NCBI GenBank assembly: GCA_017577895.1 | Contig: PKQY01000062.1 | Coordinates: 1 to 8,178, forward strand | Direction of reading: 5' to 3' | From: Bacillota bacterium | Lineage (GTDB): Bacteria > Bacillota > Bacilli > ZCTH02-B2 | DNA length: 8,178 bases | Part shown: in pieces, positions 1-5,167 of the stretch | Layout: the number at the start of each line of letters is the position of its first letter | Numbering within the stretch: position 1 is the stretch's first letter | Program-made: the position numbers and the translations under genes | Notes under the pieces: model-generated | The model's input: the letters and a program-made list of their open reading frames with translations, nothing else | Told to the model about the DNA's origin: nothing | Databases searched by the model: none

Positions 1-51
1 GATCATTTTCTAGGACAACTGCGAGACGTTTGGCCCTCTTTATACGTCTAA
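1..51 (+). CDS. Possible 3' end of an upstream gene
   Basis: The first reading frame is open from the window edge to a TAA at 49-51 and would encode a 16-residue C-terminal tail ending LRDVWPSLYV. The composition is plausible for protein, but the piece is too short to identify. A second frame is also open, to a TAA near 57-59, so the choice of frame is uncertain. No terminator is seen before the lipoprotein gene that follows, so the two could be co-transcribed. Confidence 0.25.
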   Translation, partial: DHFLGQLRDVWPSLYV

Positions 52-83
52 TTCAATAAACGAGTCGAAGGGAGCGGGGCGTG

Positions 84-320
84 ATGCCATTGCCCTTCCA
101 GCGGGCGACGGTCATTGTCCTCATGGCGCTCATATGCAGTTTAACCGCCTGTCACAGCTATCCGGAACAAGAAATCCATTCGTCGTCGACCCAGCCGAAT
201 CCGCCGGGGATGGACCTGCAACAACTGAAAGACGAACGGTTACGCCTGGAACAAAAACTGGCTGATTTTGAAAAGCACCTGGATCAGATCTGGAGATATT
301 TGGAAGATACATCTTCCTGA
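84..320 (+). CDS. Small lipoprotein with helical, charged mature part
   Basis: This encodes about 78 residues. The N-terminus has a hydrophobic segment (about residues 8-20) followed by the lipobox LTAC, so it should be exported by Sec, lipidated at Cys23 and held on the outer face of the membrane. The mature part is about 55 residues. It begins with a polar Ser/Pro stretch and ends in a Leu/Lys/Glu-rich segment (LKDERLRLEQKLADFEKHL) that looks like an amphipathic or coiled-coil helix. The start is ATG at 84, because the SD GAAGGGAG (67-74) lies 9 bases upstream; the adjacent GTG at 81 is a less likely alternative. It is convergent with the next gene, with only 7 bases between the stops. I do not recognise the family and assign no function. 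Confidence 0.7.
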   Translation: MPLPFQRATVIVLMALICSLTACHSYPEQEIHSSSTQPNPPGMDLQQLKDERLRLEQKLADFEKHLDQIWRYLEDTSS

Positions 321-327
321 TCGATGT

Positions 328-942
328 TCAGCGGTTGTGGCGCAACAGACGATAACCGACCAGGACTACGAAAGCGCCCACAGCCACACTCAACCAGGGC
401 GTCATCCCAAACAGCGGTTTCTGCAGGCTGTCCTCGCCATACGTCATGGACCACCCCACGGCACCGAGTGCCATCCCCGCCCCACTCACCGCCAACCCGA
501 CATAGGCCCACCACCGTCGTTCCTGGGGCCAGTCGTTGATGACCAACATCCCTTGCAACAGGACCAACAGCAAGAGAGGTCCCACCACCAAATACACCAA
601 CTGAGCCACAGTGAACCAAACCAGTTCGTGTTGCATCATTCCGTACAGCCCTTGTAATGTCAACGCCCAACCCCAAAAGAGCAAAAACCACGCCGACAAA
701 CGCAAGCGCCACTGCCGTTTTCGCTCCTGTAATTGGCGCCGAACTTGAGCGGCCACATGTCCGGGAGGCCCAAATACGGCCACCGGATCTTTTTGTTCGT
801 TCGCCAGCCGTTCCAAATGACGGCGAACGTTGTCCAAGATGGCCTGTTTCAGCGTCGGGCGCAAATCCATTTTTGCAATTTCCTGTTCCACTTCATGGAA
901 GTACGATTCAGGAAAGGAACGTTTTCCGGACCGTTGCGTCAT
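328..942 (-). CDS. Four-helix membrane protein with N-terminal HAAS/DUF1700-like domain
   Basis: This encodes 204 residues. Residues about 10-75 form a soluble helical domain: an amphipathic stretch, then FGPPGHVAAQVRRQL. This resembles the HAAS/DUF1700 pattern, in which helices end in a 'lG.P...A' turn before membrane helices. Four hydrophobic segments follow (about 83-103, 108-135, 144-167 and 180-200). In Firmicutes such proteins are often encoded beside PadR-type regulators and are thought to be signalling or anti-sigma-like membrane proteins; no PadR gene is visible here. The start is ATG at 942, behind the SD AGAGGTG with 8-9 base spacing. An extended -10 promoter lies just upstream (968-994). 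The domain assignment rests on pattern only, and the function is unknown. Confidence 0.75.
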   Translation of the reverse strand: MTQRSGKRSFPESYFHEVEQEIAKMDLRPTLKQAILDNVRRHLERLANEQKDPVAVFGPPGHVAAQVRRQLQERKRQWRLRLSAWFLLFWGWALTLQGLYGMMQHELVWFTVAQLVYLVVGPLLLLVLLQGMLVINDWPQERRWWAYVGLAVSGAGMALGAVGWSMTYGEDSLQKPLFGMTPWLSVAVGAFVVLVGYRLLRHNR

Positions 943-967
943 GATTCCTTCACCTCTGCAATATTCA

Positions 968-994
968 ATTATAACATGTATTGTCTTCTTTCAG
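968..994 (-). promoter_or_regulatory. Sigma-A-type extended -10 promoter for the HAAS-like gene
   Basis: On the minus strand a perfect TATAAT (968-973) is preceded by TGT, giving the extended -10 form TGnTATAAT (968-976). The -35 is weak: CTGAAA at 989-994, four of six matches with a short 15-base spacer. That is tolerable for an extended -10 promoter. The predicted transcript would start near 961, leaving a leader of about 20 bases before the ATG at 942. Confidence 0.55.
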
Positions 995-1009
995 ATTATT
1001 TGTTAACAT
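981..1009 (+). promoter_or_regulatory. Weak candidate promoter for cstA
   Basis: TTGTCT (981-986) and TAACAT (1004-1009) are separated by 17 bases, and each matches the sigma-A consensus at four of six positions. It would give a cstA leader of about 117 bases with the cre-like operator downstream of the start site, in a roadblock position. It is the best candidate I found in the 190-base divergent region, but it is not compelling. The region also holds a short inverted repeat, CTCCA (1029-1033) and TGGAG (1041-1045), of unclear meaning. Confidence 0.3.
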
Positions 1010-1086
1010 AAATGACATCCTTCATCCACTCCAATTTTTCATGGAGGCGGGACCGAAGGACACAACAGGGGGGAATCGGCAGCCGA

Positions 1087-1100
1087 TGACAACGCTTACG
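1087..1100 (+). promoter_or_regulatory. cre-like CcpA operator upstream of cstA
   Basis: TGACAACGCTTACG matches the catabolite-responsive element consensus TGWAANCGNTNWCA at all but two constrained positions: A to C at position 4 and A to G at position 14. The central CG and the flanking TG and C are kept. It lies 33-46 bases before the cstA start and just before the SD. Carbon-catabolite repression would suit a carbon-starvation transporter. The site was called by eye, so a chance match is possible. Confidence 0.45.
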
Positions 1101-1132
1101 AATCCATCTTTGGGAAAAAGGAGGGACTGTTT

Positions 1133-2824
1133 ATGAATGCCGTATTGGTAACGGTCATCTGTTTATTTCTCTTCTTTCTGGGTTACCGTTTTTATTCCAA
1201 ATACTTGGCGGAAAAAGTATACCAACTGGATCCGAATTTCAAAACGCCGGCCCACGAATTCAACGATGGCGTCGATTTTGTGCCCACCAACAAATTCGTC
1301 CTGTGGGGCCACCATTTCAGCTCGGTCGCCGGAGCCGCTCCCATCGTCGGACCGGCTATTGCCGTCATTTGGGGCTGGCTGCCGGCGCTGTTGTGGGTCG
1401 TGTTGGGAACCATCTTTTTCGCCGGGATGCACGACTTCGGTACGCTGTGGGCGTCGGCACGGAACCGGGGGCAGTCCATCGGTTCCATCACCCAGTCGGT
1501 CATCGGCAAGCGCGCCGTCGGCTTGTTTTTGTTAATCATTTTCTTTCTGCTGCTGATGGTGAACGCCGTATTTGCTGTCACCATCGCCGGATTGTTCACC
1601 AACTTCCCGGGCAGCGTGTTGCCTTACTGGCTGCAAATTCCCGTCGCCATCGCCGTCGGCATTCTCGTGTACAAAAAAGGAGTCAAACTGCTCTGGCCGT
1701 CGGTCATCGCCCTGCTTTTGCTCATTAGTTTCATCTTCGTGGGCGTCTGGCTGCCCATCACGCTGCCGGAAACCATCTTCGGCCTGTCCAGCACCGCCTG
1801 GTGGGTATTCATCATGTTGGTGTACGGCGCCGTCGCATCGCGATTGCCCGTCTGGCTCTTGCTGCAACCGCGGGATTACATCAACTCCCACTTGCTGTTT
1901 TTGGGCCTGATCGTCATTTATATCGGCCTGTTCGCCACCAACCCGAATTTTATCGCCCCGCCCATCAATACCGCTGTGCCGGAGGGCACACCGCCACTCA
2001 TACCGCTGTTGTTCGTGACGGTGGCCTGCGGGGCCATATCCGGGTTCCACGGCCTGGTCAGTTCCGGTACGTCATCCAAACAGTTGGACAAGGAGACAGA
2101 CGCCCGTTTCGTCGGCTACTTCGGCGCCATGGGAGAAGGCATGCTCGCCTTGGCATCCATCATGGCCACCGCCGCCGGCTTTGCGACGCTCGAACAGTGG
2201 AGCCAACATTACGGCACCTGGGCTTCGGCCAGCGGTGGCGGCACGGCGGCCTTCGTGTTGGGCGCCAGCAACTTTTTGTCCAATCTCGGCATACCTCAGG
2301 AGTTCGGAAGCGTGTTCATCTCCATCATGATCATCGCCTTTGCGGCTACGACGTTGGACACGTCCATGCGCCTGCAACGGTTCATCTTGTCGGAGATTGG
2401 CGAACAGTATCACATTTCCGTGTTGAAAAATACGAATGTCGCCACGCTCCTCACGTTTCTGACGTGTGTGCTGCTGGCGTTCTTTGCTGACCCGTCCAAC
2501 CCCGGCGCCGGTGGAATGATTTTGTGGCCGCTGTTTGGAACCACCAACCAGCTGACAGCCGGTCTGTCCCTCATCGTTCTGACGCTCATCTTGTGGCGAC
2601 TGAAAAGAAACTACCTGGTGTCCCTGATTCCGATGATCGTCATCGTCGCCATGACGACGTCCAGCATGTTGATCAACATCGGCTCCTACATCAAGGCTGG
2701 CAACACGCTGTTGGTCATCGTCGGCAGCATCATTCTCGTGCTGAACATCTGGCTCATCCTGGAAGGCATTGCTGCGGCACGGCGGGAAAAACAGCATCCC
2801 ACCAGCCTGGACCCTTCCGCATGA
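1133..2824 (+). CDS. cstA: CstA-family carbon starvation transporter
   Basis: This encodes a 563-residue polytopic membrane protein with many hydrophobic segments spread over its whole length. Family hallmarks are FVPTNKFVLWGHHFSS (about 49-64) and GAAPIVGPAIA (67-77), then MHDFGTLWASARN, and later GFHGLVSSGTSSKQL (304-318). CstA and its paralogue BtsT/YjiY take up pyruvate in enterobacteria, and CstA has also been linked to peptide use during starvation; the substrate here is not known. The protein is shorter than E. coli CstA (about 700 residues) and close to the Gram-positive forms. The ATG at 1133 has a strong SD, AAAGGAGGG, 7 bases upstream. A cre-like site lies before it, suggesting CcpA repression in rich sugar. 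A 12-bp hairpin lies just after the stop, and a CC-ended protein and an ArsA-like ATPase follow on the same strand. Confidence 0.93.
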   Translation: MNAVLVTVICLFLFFLGYRFYSKYLAEKVYQLDPNFKTPAHEFNDGVDFVPTNKFVLWGHHFSSVAGAAPIVGPAIAVIWGWLPALLWVVLGTIFFAGMHDFGTLWASARNRGQSIGSITQSVIGKRAVGLFLLIIFFLLLMVNAVFAVTIAGLFTNFPGSVLPYWLQIPVAIAVGILVYKKGVKLLWPSVIALLLLISFIFVGVWLPITLPETIFGLSSTAWWVFIMLVYGAVASRLPVWLLLQPRDYINSHLLFLGLIVIYIGLFATNPNFIAPPINTAVPEGTPPLIPLLFVTVACGAISGFHGLVSSGTSSKQLDKETDARFVGYFGAMGEGMLALASIMATAAGFATLEQWSQHYGTWASASGGGTAAFVLGASNFLSNLGIPQEFGSVFISIMIIAFAATTLDTSMRLQRFILSEIGEQYHISVLKNTNVATLLTFLTCVLLAFFADPSNPGAGGMILWPLFGTTNQLTAGLSLIVLTLILWRLKRNYLVSLIPMIVIVAMTTSSMLINIGSYIKAGNTLLVIVGSIILVLNIWLILEGIAAARREKQHPTSLDPSA

Positions 2825-2840
2825 GCCCGGATAAAATGGA

Positions 2841-2876
2841 TTCGGCGGGATGATCCATCCCGCCGAACCGATTTTT
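2841..2876 (+). terminator. Hairpin plus T-run between cstA and the CC-star gene
   Basis: Arms TTCGGCGGGATG (2841-2852) and CATCCCGCCGAA (2856-2867) are perfectly complementary over 12 bp around the 3-base loop ATC. After CCGA, five T's follow (2872-2876). It starts 17 bases after the cstA stop and looks like an intrinsic terminator. The T-run is short and slightly displaced, so it may be leaky. It could lower expression of the downstream pair relative to cstA or protect the 3' end of cstA mRNA. Confidence 0.65.
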
Positions 2877-2930
2877 CCCAGCCACTGGTTGCTGAATACG
2901 ATTCACTTTCCGACTGATGGAGTGATGACT

Positions 2931-3203
2931 GTGAAAATACCGCGCATCCGAGAACTTTGGAAAAATATCAACCACTTTTACGACGAGCTGTACTTCGCCC
3001 CGTACCGCCAATCCATCCGACGGCAGCTGCGGGATGAAGAAGATGTGTTCATGCTGCTGACCTGTTCCGAAATGCTGGGCATTCCCAACCCCCTCACTTA
3101 TTACACGCTGGAACTGATTCCTTACATGCTGGAAGAATATCATGCGTGGCACAGACGGATGGGTTACGAGCGTTCACCGTTGGACGAAATTCGCTGTTGC
3201 TGA
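2931..3203 (+). CDS. cory-CC-star-type small protein ending in Cys-Cys
   Basis: This encodes about 90 residues with no signal peptide or clear membrane helix. It is helical and aromatic-rich: FYDELYFAPYRQSIRRQ, then DEEDVFMLLTCSEMLG, IPNPLTYYTLELIPYMLEE and YHAWHRRMGYERSPLD. It closes with IRCC directly before the stop. This matches the small uncharacterised proteins I know as 'cory-CC-star', named for the terminal Cys-Cys. No biochemical role is established that I know of; the CC end could bind metal, form a disulfide or join a partner. I chose GTG at 2931, since GGAG (2919-2922) sits 8 bases before it. The ATG at 2925 is too close to that SD, and an in-frame ATG at 2850 lies inside the hairpin and lacks an SD. 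The ArsA-like gene follows after 17 bases. Confidence 0.82.
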   Translation: MKIPRIRELWKNINHFYDELYFAPYRQSIRRQLRDEEDVFMLLTCSEMLGIPNPLTYYTLELIPYMLEEYHAWHRRMGYERSPLDEIRCC

Positions 3204-3207
3204 AAGC

Positions 3208-3213
3208 AGGAGG
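3208..3213 (+). promoter_or_regulatory. SD sequence that sets the TTG start of the ArsA-like gene
   Basis: AGGAGG, within a longer purine run AGGAGGGAG, lies 7 bases before the in-frame TTG at 3221. It begins only 4 bases after the stop of the CC-star gene. An upstream in-frame ATG at 3146 lies inside the CC-star coding region without a comparable SD, so TTG is the better start. Confidence 0.75.
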
Positions 3214-3220
3214 GAGTGGC

Positions 3221-4252
3221 TTGCCGTTGTTCAAAAAAAGACGACCCCGGCACACCGACCATCCCCACTCGATCGATTCCCGTCCGACCCCATCGACCGA
3301 CCAGGGGCATCCCCATTCCCGTATTACATTTTTCGGCGGCAAGGGAGGGGTCGGAAAAACGACCTGCTCGGCAGCCTACGCGTACGGAGCGGCAATGGCC
3401 GGCCACCGGACGTTGCTCGTCTCCACCGATCCGGCCCATTCTTTGGGCGATTTGCTGGAAACGAGTGTAGGCGATGAGCCGAAACAATTGCTCCCCGATT
3501 TGTGGGTACGAGAGTTAAATCCGGAAAAAGCAGCAAAAAAATATTTAGATGAAGTGCGCAGCAACTTGCGGCGCCTGGCCTCCCCCCACTTATGGGCCGA
3601 AGTGGAACGACAGCTGGATATTGCCAGCGCTTCTCCCGGTGCCGACGAGACGGCGTTGTTTGACGAACTGGTCCGCATCATCATCGACGCCGACGGACAT
3701 TACGACCACGTCGTGTTTGACACGGCCCCGACAGGTCATACGTTGCGCCTGTTGTCGTTGCCAGAACTGTTGGGCATCTGGGTCGAGGGGATGCTCATGC
3801 GGCGGGAAAAAGTGCAACAGATGAACCGGATGTGGAACAACATAGTGGGAGTGCGGGAAGAACGTACCGATCCGGTTTACCAACTGCTGTTGCAGCGGAA
3901 AAACCGATTTGCCCAAGCACGACACATTTTGTTGGATGCACAGCAGACGACTTTTTTCTTCGTCATCAACCCGGAACAGCTTCCGATTTTGGAAACGGCC
4001 AAAGCGTTGCGCATATTGGAGAAGTATCACATCACGGTGGGCGGGATCATCGTCAACCGCGTGTTGCCAAAAGAAGCCGACGGCACGTTTTTGGCACAGC
4101 GGCGGGCGCAGGAAGCCGAGTATCTAGAATGGATCGAGCGAGAGTTTCAGGGACTGAGCAAAATATACATCCCGCTGCGTGCCCGGGATATCCGCGGCCT
4201 GGAAGGAGTTCAATGGGTAGCAGAACAGATGCAAGGACAATTCATTCAATAA
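3221..4252 (+). CDS. ArsA/Get3-family ATPase, single domain
   Basis: This encodes 343 residues from a TTG start. It has the deviant Walker A of the SIMIBI class, GGKGGVGKTT (39-48), the switch I motif DPAHSL (70-75) and the switch II motif DTAPTGHT (167-174). Later comes a loop typical of ArsA/Get3, VINPEQLPILETAKALRI, and then GGIIVNRVLP. Such ATPases work as dimers, either powering an anion transporter (ArsA with ArsB) or carrying membrane proteins (Get3). The only cysteine seen is Cys49, right after the P-loop. The metalloid-binding cysteines of ArsA and the Get3 CxxC pair are absent, so arsenite resistance is unlikely. Residues 2-37 are a His/Arg/Pro-rich extension. It is probably co-translated with the preceding CC-star gene. 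I assign no gene symbol because the substrate is unknown. Confidence 0.88.
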   Translation: MPLFKKRRPRHTDHPHSIDSRPTPSTDQGHPHSRITFFGGKGGVGKTTCSAAYAYGAAMAGHRTLLVSTDPAHSLGDLLETSVGDEPKQLLPDLWVRELNPEKAAKKYLDEVRSNLRRLASPHLWAEVERQLDIASASPGADETALFDELVRIIIDADGHYDHVVFDTAPTGHTLRLLSLPELLGIWVEGMLMRREKVQQMNRMWNNIVGVREERTDPVYQLLLQRKNRFAQARHILLDAQQTTFFFVINPEQLPILETAKALRILEKYHITVGGIIVNRVLPKEADGTFLAQRRAQEAEYLEWIEREFQGLSKIYIPLRARDIRGLEGVQWVAEQMQGQFIQ

Positions 4253-4263
4253 AAATGGCCATT

Positions 4264-4356
4264 TTATTGGCCCAACAGCAAAATGACCACTGCTGCAGCG
4301 GCTCCGACATACAGCCAGAGACGGCCGCTTTCTCGGCAGAAGAACCATTTTTTCAA
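4264..4356 (-). CDS. Possible 30-residue single-pass membrane peptide
   Basis: A TTG at 4356 opens a 30-codon frame to a TAA at 4264-4266. The product begins MKKWFFCRE and ends in a hydrophobic segment, LWLYVGAAAAVVILLLG (13-29), so it would be a basic-start, C-terminally anchored membrane peptide. An SD-like AAAGGGGG lies 8 bases upstream (minus strand, 4365-4372). It follows the uracil-DNA glycosylase gene on the same strand by 32 bases and converges with the ArsA-like gene. The start, SD and clean membrane segment argue for a real gene, but the length is small enough for chance. I recognise no family. The rest of the 4253-4388 gap shows only an AT-rich palindrome at its left edge and no strong terminator. 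Confidence 0.4.
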   Translation of the reverse strand: MKKWFFCRESGRLWLYVGAAAAVVILLLGQ

Positions 4357-4388
4357 CGGGGATGCCCCCTTTCACCAACCCAAAACCT

Positions 4389-5066
4389 TTAAGAAGATTT
4401 TAAATAAACAGTACGGATCGTGTCAAACACATCTTTCCACATCTTCCACGTGAGCAATCCCGTATTCGTGTTCCGGCGGGACGGGTGGTAGCTGGCCATG
4501 AGCACCGGTCGTCCTTCCCCCAACGGATAGGCGGCACCGTGTGCAAAGACCATCCCTCGGACGTTGCCTCCTTGTTCTCGATACAACGTCTTGATGCTGT
4601 TAAAGGCAGCCTTTCCCAAAGCTAAAATGACCTGGAGGCGTTCCAACTGTTCCAGCTCTTCCCGGAGCCACGCTCGACACGTCTGTAGTTCTTCCTTGCT
4701 CGGTTTGTTGTCCGGCGGGACACACCGGACGGCGTTAGTGATAAATACATCACTCAGCATCAATCCGTCGTCCGCCGAGACCGCCTGGGGCTGGCTCGCC
4801 ATGCCCACCTCATACAACGCCCGATACAGCCAATCGCCTGCCGCATCTCCCGTAAACGGGCGACCGGTCCGATTGGCTCCGTGGGCCCCCGGTGCCAGAC
4901 CGACGATGACGAGTCGAGCATCGGGATCGCCAAAGCCGTTGACCGGCTTGGACCAGTAACCATCGGCCGCATAGTTCGGATTCCTGCCCGCCACTGCGCA
5001 CCGCCATTTTACTAGACGAGGACAGAGCTGGCATTCGACAAGTCGCGAGCCCCACGAACGTTCCAT
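4389..5066 (-). CDS. Family 5 (UDGb-type) uracil-DNA glycosylase
   Basis: This encodes 225 residues. Uracil-DNA glycosylases cut uracil from DNA to start base-excision repair; family 5 enzymes are thermostable Fe-S proteins that also act on other deaminated bases. The motif GLAPGAHGANRTGRPFTGD (56-74) carries the GLAPG form seen in family 5 rather than the GEAPG of family 4. HPSRRNTNTG (194-203) is the second active-site motif. Cys12, Cys15, Cys115 and Cys130 are placed as 4Fe-4S ligands. The ATG at 5066 has AAGGAG 11-12 bases upstream, and an in-frame TAA lies 18 bases before the ATG, so the start is well bounded. The gene lies 101 bases after splB on the same strand and has its own promoter candidate, so it may be read both with splB in the spore and alone. 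Confidence 0.9.
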   Translation of the reverse strand: MERSWGSRLVECQLCPRLVKWRCAVAGRNPNYAADGYWSKPVNGFGDPDARLVIVGLAPGAHGANRTGRPFTGDAAGDWLYRALYEVGMASQPQAVSADDGLMLSDVFITNAVRCVPPDNKPSKEELQTCRAWLREELEQLERLQVILALGKAAFNSIKTLYREQGGNVRGMVFAHGAAYPLGEGRPVLMASYHPSRRNTNTGLLTWKMWKDVFDTIRTVYLKSS

Positions 5067-5105
5067 TTTCTTCGATTCTCCTTACCCCATCATTCACGTC
5101 TATCC

Positions 5106-5134
5106 ATGATAACATGCCTGCTCCGTTTACACAA
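5106..5134 (-). promoter_or_regulatory. Candidate extended -10 promoter for the uracil-DNA glycosylase
   Basis: On the minus strand TATCAT (5106-5111) is preceded by TGT, giving an extended -10. A weak -35, TTGTGT (5129-5134), lies 17 bases further upstream. The predicted start near 5099 would give a leader of about 33 bases. It lies in the 101-base gap between splB and the glycosylase gene, where I see no terminator. Confidence 0.4.
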
Positions 5135-5167
5135 AACGTCTCGCCCTTGTCCATCTCCAGTACCCTC

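Noticed and set aside
1041..1062. GGAGGCGGGACCGAAGG, faintly like a T-box core
   Set aside because: The T-box core needs TGGNACC in a long leader with a terminator/antiterminator pair; here the T is replaced and no terminator precedes cstA.
1012..1089. 25-codon leader frame upstream of cstA ending at the cre-like site
   Set aside because: No SD precedes its ATG and the peptide shows no regulatory codon run.
1532..2050. Long open frame on the minus strand inside cstA (172 codons), and similar frames at 2072-2797 and 1801-2490
   Set aside because: They lie entirely within the well-supported cstA gene, have odd His/Gln/Arg/Asp-rich compositions and no SD; they are shadows of a GC-rich gene.
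2850..2930. Upstream in-frame ATG at 2850 extending the CC-star protein by 27 residues
   Set aside because: The ATG lies in the arm of the hairpin, lacks an SD, and the extra residues are not helical like the rest; GTG at 2931 has good SD spacing.
3146..3220. ATG at 3146 as the start of the ArsA-like ATPase
   Set aside because: It lies inside the CC-star gene without an SD; the AGGAGG at 3208-3213 fits the TTG at 3221.
3221..4252. Arsenite resistance function for the ArsA-type ATPase
   Set aside because: The metalloid-binding cysteines are missing, the protein has one ATPase domain only, and no arsB, arsD or arsR gene is present.
4253..4275. Palindrome AAAATGGCCATTTT after the ArsA-like gene as a terminator
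   Set aside because: It is self-complementary with no room for a loop, the arms are mostly A/T and no proper T-run follows, so it is not a convincing intrinsic terminator.
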